Shown here piece by piece: positions 1 to 5,287 of a DNA stretch of 6,021 nt. Each line of letters opens with the position of its first letter. Position 1 is the first letter of the stretch. The notes beneath the pieces are model-generated. The model was not told the DNA's origin and searched no databases. It worked only from the letters and a program-made list of their open reading frames with translations. Made by a program: the position numbers and the translations under genes. Origin of the DNA: Planctomycetales bacterium (GTDB taxonomy: Bacteria > Planctomycetota > Planctomycetia > Isosphaerales > Isosphaeraceae); contig DAHZZC010000720.1 in NCBI GenBank assembly GCA_027435495.1, positions 1 through 6,021 on the forward strand. The letters run 5' to 3'.

Positions 1-1752
1 AACAGCCCCGCTCACCGGGCGGTCTGGGACCACGAGTTCCCCGCCAACCTGTTCGCCCCCGAACCGCCGAAGGTCTCGCCCGAGTGCCAGAAAGCCATGG
101 ACGATTCGCTCGCCGTGGCCCGACGCCACCGCGACGCCGGCACCCTCTTCGGTCCCGACGGCAAGATCACCGAGGATGTCCTCGCCGAGCTGGGCACGGT
201 CGGTTACTGGGGCCTCCTCATCGACCGGCAATACGGCGGCCAGGGCGCTCCGTTCTCCGCGTTCGCCCGGTTCCTCACCCGAATGGCGGCCATCGAACCC
301 ACCCTCGGCGGACTGGCCTCCGTCCACGGCTGCATCGGCGCGGTCGACCCCGTCCGTACCTTCGGCAGTCCCGAGCAGAAAGAGCGATACCTGCCCCTGC
401 TCGCCAGCGGCCAAAAACTCTCCGGCTTCGCTCTCACCGAGCCCGGCGCCGGCTCGGATCTGACCGCCCTCCGGACCACCGCCACCCTCGACGGCGACCA
501 CTACATCGTCAACGGCGAGAAACTCTTCATCACCAACGCCATCCCCGGCCGAACCATCGGACTGGTCTGCCTGATCGAGAAGAAACCCGCCGTCCTGATC
601 GTCGACCTCCCCGACCACGAGGACGAACACTTCCAGGTCAACCGATACGGCCTGCTCGCCCTCCGGCACCTCCATAACAACGGCCTCAAGTTCCGTGACT
701 TCCGCGTCCCCCGCGAGAACCTGCTCCGCCCCACGCAGGGAGACGGCCTCACCATCGCCTACCACGGCCTGAACCTCGGCCGCGTCTCCCTCTGCGCCAC
801 CGCCGCCGGCGCCATGCGGGTGATGATGGCCAACATGATCCCCTGGGCCAGGTTCCGCCGAACCTACGGCGAGGCGATCGTCCATCGCGAACTCGTCCAG
901 CGCCGAATCGGACGGCTCGCCGGCCTGATCGCCGGCTGCGACGCGCTCGTCGCCTGGTGCTCTTGGCTCCTCGACCAGGGCTTCCGCGGCGAGATGGAAT
1001 GCATCATCGCCAAGATCTTCGGCTCCGAGGCCCAGAAGGAAGCCGCGATCGAGTTCTTCATGAAAACCCACGGCGGCCGATCCTTCCTCAAGGGTCATCC
1101 GTTCGGCGAGAACGTCCACGAATATCTCGCTCCCTGCATCTACGAGGGTGAGGGCGAGATGCTCGGCATGGCCTTCTTCAAGTCGCTGATCAAGGAGCAC
1201 GGCAAGACCTACTTCGAGCCGATCGGCAAGGCCCTGGCGGCCTCGGGGATCAAGAAGCCGAACCCGATAAATCCGGCCCACGCCTGGGCACTTCGCTCGG
1301 CTCTCGTCCCGTACGCGGAGTGGCGAATGCGCGAGGCGGTCACGCCCCGTTCCCACCCGTCCTTCCCGGGCCTCCCCGCTCGCCTGGAAGCCCACGCCCG
1401 GTTCGCCGCCGACGGCTTGCAACGAAGCCGTCTGGAGATCAGCGGGGCGATGGTCAAGCACCAGCTCAAGCTGGCCGACCGACAGTGCCGGATGGCCGAA
1501 CTCTCCCAGCGCGTGCAGGACCTCCTTGTCATCCTCGCGACAAGCACCTGGGCGGGCCGGCAATCGAGCGATCTCGTCCACGACGCCGCCGACATCCTCT
1601 GCCAGGACCTCACCCGGAAACTGACCGGCAAGCGCCCGACCGACGCCTACTTCCGCGCCGTGACGAAGCTGGGCGAGCGGATCGCCGAGGGCGGATTCGA
1701 GGCCAGCACCGGCATTGAACCCGACCCGATCCTCATGCCGTATTCCCAGTGA
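1..1752 (+). CDS. Long-form acyl-CoA dehydrogenase (VLCAD/ACAD9-like), 5' end outside window
   Basis: Flavoenzyme that oxidises acyl-CoA to trans-2-enoyl-CoA, the first step of beta-oxidation, normally passing electrons to ETF. The frame is open from base 1. The first in-frame ATG is at 97, but the 32 codons before it have G or C in the third position in 29 cases and read smoothly into the N-terminal helical domain, so the true start is probably upstream. Counting from the first codon here, seen motifs are FALTEPGAGSDL (143-154, the FAD/substrate-binding TEPGAGSD signature), NGEKLFITNA (171-180), an RRTYG motif with R286 at the usual RxxFG position, and CIYEGEGEM with E382 at the place of the catalytic base (YEGT in most relatives). 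About 180 residues follow this core, mostly predicted helical, including KLADRQCRMAELSQRVQDLL. Such a tail is typical of very-long-chain acyl-CoA dehydrogenase and ACAD9, so a long-chain, possibly membrane-associated substrate preference is inferred. The visible part is 583 residues. The gene leads the FadB/FadA-like pair by 60 bases. Confidence 0.93.
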   Translation, partial: NSPAHRAVWDHEFPANLFAPEPPKVSPECQKAMDDSLAVARRHRDAGTLFGPDGKITEDVLAELGTVGYWGLLIDRQYGGQGAPFSAFARFLTRMAAIEPTLGGLASVHGCIGAVDPVRTFGSPEQKERYLPLLASGQKLSGFALTEPGAGSDLTALRTTATLDGDHYIVNGEKLFITNAIPGRTIGLVCLIEKKPAVLIVDLPDHEDEHFQVNRYGLLALRHLHNNGLKFRDFRVPRENLLRPTQGDGLTIAYHGLNLGRVSLCATAAGAMRVMMANMIPWARFRRTYGEAIVHRELVQRRIGRLAGLIAGCDALVAWCSWLLDQGFRGEMECIIAKIFGSEAQKEAAIEFFMKTHGGRSFLKGHPFGENVHEYLAPCIYEGEGEMLGMAFFKSLIKEHGKTYFEPIGKALAASGIKKPNPINPAHAWALRSALVPYAEWRMREAVTPRSHPSFPGLPARLEAHARFAADGLQRSRLEISGAMVKHQLKLADRQCRMAELSQRVQDLLVILATSTWAGRQSSDLVHDAADILCQDLTRKLTGKRPTDAYFRAVTKLGERIAEGGFEASTGIEPDPILMPYSQ

Positions 1753-1764
1753 CGCGACGTCGCG
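1753..1764. repeat. 12-base perfect palindrome directly after the dehydrogenase stop codon
   Basis: CGCGACGTCGCG is its own reverse complement and begins on the base after the TGA stop at 1750-1752. It could be a protein-binding half-site pair or simply chance. At this GC content a rough estimate is that two or three 12-base perfect palindromes occur by chance in 6 kb, so only the position is suggestive. There is no loop and no following T-run, so it does not look like an intrinsic terminator. Confidence 0.3.
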
Positions 1765-1803
1765 CGGCGGCCCGAGACGCTTGATCTTATTCCTCTCCTT
1801 GAT

Positions 1804-1807
1804 GGAG
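1804..1807 (+). promoter_or_regulatory. Shine-Dalgarno site (GGAG) that fixes the fadB-like start
   Basis: GGAG lies 5 bases before the ATG at 1813. A GTG at 1807 is also in frame and would add two residues, but it overlaps the GGAG itself and would have no spaced ribosome binding site, so the ATG at 1813 is preferred. Confidence 0.7.
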
Positions 1808-1812
1808 TGGTC

Positions 1813-3972
1813 ATGTCTGAGACATTTCGACTGGAAGAGCTGGACGGCAAGATCGCCCTGGTCACCTTCGACCTCCCCGACAAGAAGGTCAACACGCTCG
1901 GCCAGTCCTCGCTCCGCGAGCTGGCCGCCCTGGTCGCGAAGCTCTCGCAGCGGACCGACCTCCGCGGCCTGCTCTTCCAGAGCGGCAAGCCAGGCCAGTT
2001 CGTCGCCGGGGCCGACCTGAACGACCTGGCAATGCTCGCCTACATCACTCCCGAACAGGCCGCCGGCGCCCTCTCCGCCGGCCATCAAATCTATAATCAG
2101 ATCAGCAATCTTCCGTTTCCAACGGTCGCGCTGATCGACGGCAACTGCCTGGGCGGCGGCACCGAGCTCGTCCTCTCGATGGACGACCGGATCGCCTCCA
2201 GCGCCTCGCACACCGTGATCGGCCTCCCCGAGACGAAGGTCGGCCTCATCCCCGGCTGGGGCGGCACCCAGCGCCTCCCTCGCCTGATCGGCCTCAACCC
2301 TGCCATCGAGATGATCACCTCGGGCGAGCCGGCCAACGCCCAGAAGGCCGCCGCATTGGGACTGGTCTTCGACGCCGTCCCTGCCGATCGACTCGTCGAG
2401 GAAGGCAAGCGACGGATCGAATACCTGCAAAAAAGCGGCGAGTGGAAGCATCGTCGCGAGCAGCTTCGCCAGGGCCTGGGCCTCGACCAGGACCAGATGA
2501 TGTTCGCCTTTGCGGTCGCCGAGGGCTTCGTCAAGCAGAAGACAAGAGGGCAATATCCAGCCCCGCTCGTCGCACTCAAGGCGATCCGAGAGGGATGCAA
2601 CCTCCCGCTCGACCAGGGCCTGAAGGCCGAGCAGAAGGCCGTCGGCGAACTCGTCGGCTCTCCGATTCTGGGGAACCTGATCGCCATCTTCTTCATGAAG
2701 AATCGGCTGACGCGCGACCCAGGCGTCTCCAACCCCTCGGTCCAGCCGCGCGAGATCCAGTCCATCGGCGTGCTCGGCACCGGCCTGATGGGCGCAGGAA
2801 TCGCAACCGCCCACGCCCGATCCGGCATCCGAACCGCGATGGTCGACATCGACGACGATCGACTCAAGGACGGTCTCCAGCGAGCCAGCGACGTCGTCAT
2901 GAGCCGGATCAAGATCGGCCGGGCCACACCCGAAGACATGGCGAATATGCTCGCCATGCTCAACACCTCTACAAATCCCTCGGTCTTCGCCGATGCCGAC
3001 CTGATCGTCGAGGCGATCACCGAGAACGAGGCCGCCAAGAACGAGGCCTTCCGCAAGATCGCCCAGGTCATGAAGCCCGAGGCCATCCTCGCCAGCAACA
3101 CCTCAACAATCTCGATCACCCGCCTCGCCGAATCGACACCGCACCCGGATCGTTTCATCGGCATGCACTTCTTCAACCCGGTCGACCGGATGGAACTGGT
3201 CGAGGTGATCCGGGGTGAGAAGACCAGCGACGAAACCGTCGCCACTGTCGTCGCCCTCGCGAAGACAATCCGCAAGACACCGATCGTCGTCCGCGACTGC
3301 GCAGGGTTCCTGGTGAACTGGGTGTTGTTCCCTTATATGAACGAAGCGCAGGTCCTCCTGCGCGAGGGCGTCTCGATGGAGGCGATCGACCGGGCATCAA
3401 CGAAGTTCGGCATGCCGATGGGCCCGATCACACTGACCGACCTCGTCGGCCTCGCCACCACGGTCTACGCCGGCAAGGTCGTCGGCGCGGCTTACCCGGA
3501 CCGATCGGTCGAGTCGCCCATCCTGCTGGAGATGCTGCAAACCAGCGGCGGCAGCAAGTCGGCCATGCGGTTTTACAACGCCCCGAAGGCAAAGGGAAGC
3601 CGGCCCGAGCCCAACCCCGCCGCGCTGGAGATCATCCAGAAGCACCGGGCCGGAGGCCATCCGATGGAAGAGTCCGAGATCACCGACCGCCTCTTCCTGC
3701 CGATGCTCCTGGAAGCCACCCGAGTTCTGGAAGAGGGGATCGTCCGCGAGCCCGGCGACGTCGACATGGGCCTTATCCTGGGAATCGGCTTCCCACCGTT
3801 CCGCGGCGGCATCCTCCGATGGGCCGACACCGTCGGCCCGAAAAACCTCGTCGAGACGCTTTCCCGATATGCGCATCTCGGCAAACGTTTCGAGCCGACC
3901 GAAAGCCTCAAAAAGCTGGCGCACGAGGGAGGCACCTTCTACCCGCGGCCGAAGCCGGAGGCCGCCGGCTGA
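1813..3972 (+). CDS. fadB: Bifunctional enoyl-CoA hydratase / 3-hydroxyacyl-CoA dehydrogenase (fatty-acid oxidation complex alpha subunit)
   Basis: Multifunctional enzyme that hydrates trans-2-enoyl-CoA to 3-hydroxyacyl-CoA and then oxidises it to 3-ketoacyl-CoA with NAD+. It has 719 residues; E. coli FadB has 729 and FadJ 714. The N-terminal crotonase domain (about 1-190) has FVAGADL for the oxyanion region, GGGTE with E118, and GLPET with E140. These correspond to the two catalytic Glu of FadB (E119, E139). A helical linker runs to about 315. The NAD-binding domain opens with GTGLMG (322-327) and an acidic strand end near D345. S428-N429, H452 in MHFFNPV, E464 and N502 match the FadB dehydrogenase active site. 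The C-terminal helical domain ends near 710 and includes GIGFPPFRGG. The residue after N502 is Trp, where Arg is usual. The linker and dehydrogenase half read most like FadB (RGEKTSDET, VLFPY), while GGTQRLPRLIG in the hydratase half recalls FadJ and mitochondrial HADHA, so fadJ is a possible alternative name. The thiolase partner lies 56 bases downstream, as in the fadBA order. Confidence 0.96.
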   Translation: MSETFRLEELDGKIALVTFDLPDKKVNTLGQSSLRELAALVAKLSQRTDLRGLLFQSGKPGQFVAGADLNDLAMLAYITPEQAAGALSAGHQIYNQISNLPFPTVALIDGNCLGGGTELVLSMDDRIASSASHTVIGLPETKVGLIPGWGGTQRLPRLIGLNPAIEMITSGEPANAQKAAALGLVFDAVPADRLVEEGKRRIEYLQKSGEWKHRREQLRQGLGLDQDQMMFAFAVAEGFVKQKTRGQYPAPLVALKAIREGCNLPLDQGLKAEQKAVGELVGSPILGNLIAIFFMKNRLTRDPGVSNPSVQPREIQSIGVLGTGLMGAGIATAHARSGIRTAMVDIDDDRLKDGLQRASDVVMSRIKIGRATPEDMANMLAMLNTSTNPSVFADADLIVEAITENEAAKNEAFRKIAQVMKPEAILASNTSTISITRLAESTPHPDRFIGMHFFNPVDRMELVEVIRGEKTSDETVATVVALAKTIRKTPIVVRDCAGFLVNWVLFPYMNEAQVLLREGVSMEAIDRASTKFGMPMGPITLTDLVGLATTVYAGKVVGAAYPDRSVESPILLEMLQTSGGSKSAMRFYNAPKAKGSRPEPNPAALEIIQKHRAGGHPMEESEITDRLFLPMLLEATRVLEEGIVREPGDVDMGLILGIGFPPFRGGILRWADTVGPKNLVETLSRYAHLGKRFEPTESLKKLAHEGGTFYPRPKPEAAG

Positions 3973-4017
3973 CCCGCCGGTCGTCGGACCCTCCACCCTC
4001 TCATGGAATTCAAGAAT

Positions 4018-4023
4018 AAGGGA
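4018..4023 (+). promoter_or_regulatory. Shine-Dalgarno-like AAGGGA before the thiolase
   Basis: AAGGGA ends 5 bases before the ATG at 4029. An ATG at 4023 is also in frame but abuts this purine tract with no spacing. Starting at 4029 gives a protein beginning MTQAVIIDAVRTP, which lines up with the remembered start of E. coli FadA (MEQVVIVDAIRTP), so 4029 is preferred over 4023. Confidence 0.55.
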
Positions 4024-4028
4024 TGAAC

Positions 4029-5189
4029 ATGACTCAGGCCGTGATCATCGATGCCGTCCGCACGCCGATCGCCCGCGCATCGTCCGACAAGGGCTATTAC
4101 CGCCACGTTCGCGCCGATGACCTCTCCGCCCACGTGATCCGATCGCTGGTCGAGCGGACCGGCGTGGACCCGAACGCGATCGAGGATGTCCGCTGGGGCT
4201 GCGTACAGCAGCAGGGAGAGCAGGGTTTCGACATCGGCCGGATCGCGGCGATGATCGCTGGCCTGCCCAAGGAGACGGCGGGCGTGACGATCAACCGCAA
4301 CTGCGCCTCCAGCCTCTCCGCGATCAACGAGGCCGCCATGAGCATCGCCGCCGGCTGCGAGGACGTCCAGATCGCTGGCGGAGTCGAGCACATGGACCAC
4401 ATCCCCATGAGCAAGGACTACAGCCCAAGCCCCTCGCTCTTCCGCCGGCATAGCGAGGCTGTTATGAACATGGGCTTGACCGCCGAATATCTGGCGATGA
4501 AGTATCGAATCCCACGCGGCAAACAGGACGAGTTCGCCCTCCGCAGTCACCAGCTCGCCGCCGAGGCAAACGACGGCGGCAGCTACGCCCGCGAAATCGT
4601 TCCGACCTGGGGCCACGACGAGTCGGGCCACAAGGACCTCCAGACAAAGGACCAGGGCTTCCGTCGCGATACCTCTCTGGAAGCGCTCGGCTCCCTCGCC
4701 CCAGCCTTCCAGCCCGAGGGCGGCTCCGTCACCGCCGGGAACAGCTCGCAGGTCAGCGTCGGCTCGGCGGCCGTCCTCTTGATGTCCGAGGAGCGAGCCA
4801 GGGAACTGGGCTTGAAGCCGCTTGCGAAGGTCCGCGCCATGGCGGTCGCTGGCGTCAACCCCGAAGAAATGGGCATCGGCCCCGTCCCCGCCGTCCACAA
4901 GGCACTCAAACGCTCGGGCCTCTCGCTCGACCAGATCGAGTGCATCGAAATCAACGAGGCGTTCGCCGTCCAGGTTTTAAGCGTCCTGAAACTCCTCGGG
5001 ATCGACGAAAAACGCATCAATACCCGCGGCGGTGCGATCGCCATCGGCCACCCGCTCGGCGCCACCGGCGCCCGACTCGTCACCACGCTCCTCCACCGGA
5101 TGCTCGACCAGGGCGCAAGGCTCGGCCTGGCAACCCTCTGCGTCGGCCAGGGCCAGGGCGTCGCGACGATCCTGGAAGCCTGCGCATAA
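4029..5189 (+). CDS. fadA: 3-ketoacyl-CoA thiolase (FadA-type acetyl-CoA acyltransferase)
   Basis: Cleaves 3-ketoacyl-CoA with free CoA to acetyl-CoA and an acyl-CoA two carbons shorter, the last step of beta-oxidation. From the ATG at 4029 it has 386 residues, close to E. coli FadA (387) and shorter than FadI (436). The N-terminal half carries the acyl-accepting nucleophile C92 in NRNCASS. The C-terminal half has the NEAFA motif (N309-A313), GHPLGATGAR with H341, and TLCVGQGQG with C371, the general acid/base. All catalytic residues of a degradative or biosynthetic thiolase are present. RADDLSAH, WGCVQQ, EQGF and EHMDHIPMS are shared with FadA rather than with PhaA-type acetoacetyl-CoA thiolases, so long-chain beta-oxidation is the likely role. 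It probably forms a complex with the FadB-like protein encoded just upstream; this is inferred from the family and gene order. An in-frame ATG two codons earlier (4023) would add two residues. Confidence 0.96.
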   Translation: MTQAVIIDAVRTPIARASSDKGYYRHVRADDLSAHVIRSLVERTGVDPNAIEDVRWGCVQQQGEQGFDIGRIAAMIAGLPKETAGVTINRNCASSLSAINEAAMSIAAGCEDVQIAGGVEHMDHIPMSKDYSPSPSLFRRHSEAVMNMGLTAEYLAMKYRIPRGKQDEFALRSHQLAAEANDGGSYAREIVPTWGHDESGHKDLQTKDQGFRRDTSLEALGSLAPAFQPEGGSVTAGNSSQVSVGSAAVLLMSEERARELGLKPLAKVRAMAVAGVNPEEMGIGPVPAVHKALKRSGLSLDQIECIEINEAFAVQVLSVLKLLGIDEKRINTRGGAIAIGHPLGATGARLVTTLLHRMLDQGARLGLATLCVGQGQGVATILEACA

Positions 5190-5239
5190 TCTCATTTTCA
5201 ACCACTTCTGGTTTCCAGCTTGAAACCAAAATCTGAGAT
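5189..5239. terminator. Nested inverted repeat after the thiolase: possible weak terminator or operator
   Basis: An inner perfect 7-base stem, TGGTTTC (5209-5215) and GAAACCA (5222-5228), encloses a 6-base loop CAGCTT. An outer perfect 6-base stem, ATCTCA (5189-5194) and TGAGAT (5234-5239), encloses the whole, with short TTT/AAA pairing between. It begins on the last base of the thiolase stop codon, which is where a terminator would sit. The stems are AT-rich and no clean U-run follows (the next bases are CATAAATTT), so a strong intrinsic terminator is not supported. The right inner arm overlaps a candidate -35 box, so an operator role is equally possible. Confidence 0.35.
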
Positions 5240-5247
5240 CATAAATT
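5220..5247 (+). promoter_or_regulatory. Candidate sigma70-type promoter for the isomerase-like gene
   Basis: TTGAAA (5220-5225, five of six matches to TTGACA) is followed after 16 bases by TAAATT (5242-5247, four of six matches to TATAAT). The site lies in the only strongly AT-rich stretch of the window, about 40 bases before the next start codon. A second -10-like hexamer, TATCAT (5253-5258), has no good -35 partner. Such matches are easy to find by chance in AT-rich DNA, so this is weak evidence. Confidence 0.25.
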
Positions 5248-5271
5248 TGGACTATCATATCCGCATCCCTC

Positions 5272-5276
5272 GGAGG
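5272..5276 (+). promoter_or_regulatory. Shine-Dalgarno site (GGAGG) for the isomerase-like gene
   Basis: GGAGG lies 11 bases before the ATG at 5288. The spacing is longer than the usual 5-9 bases, but no in-frame ATG, GTG or TTG lies closer, and it is the only good purine-rich site near the start of this frame. Confidence 0.55.
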
Positions 5277-5287
5277 CCATCCCGCCG

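Noticed and set aside
84..677. Arg/Pro-rich + strand frame overlapping the acyl-CoA dehydrogenase
   Set aside because: It is an out-of-frame reading of the dehydrogenase; its extreme Arg/Pro content is typical of a shifted frame in GC-rich DNA.
2097..3275. Long open frame on the - strand (392 codons) opposite the fadB-like gene
   Set aside because: It lies entirely inside a gene with intact domains and catalytic residues. Its protein is Ser/Arg-rich with no recognisable family, as expected for the complement of a GC-rich gene.
3397..3996. Open frame on the - strand (199 codons) opposite the end of the fadB-like gene
   Set aside because: It is a shadow of the strongly biased + strand gene, and no motif or ribosome binding site supports it.
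3939..4898. Long open frame on the - strand (319 codons) opposite the thiolase
   Set aside because: It is Ala/Gly/Asp/Val-rich without any domain, overlaps a clear thiolase on the other strand, and reflects codon bias rather than coding.
961..5115. Recurring CTCGACCAGG words (near 970, 2483, 2608 and 5103)
   Set aside because: Each encodes Leu-Asp-Gln in a different protein context with no flanking similarity. This is codon preference, not a dispersed repeat or recombination site.
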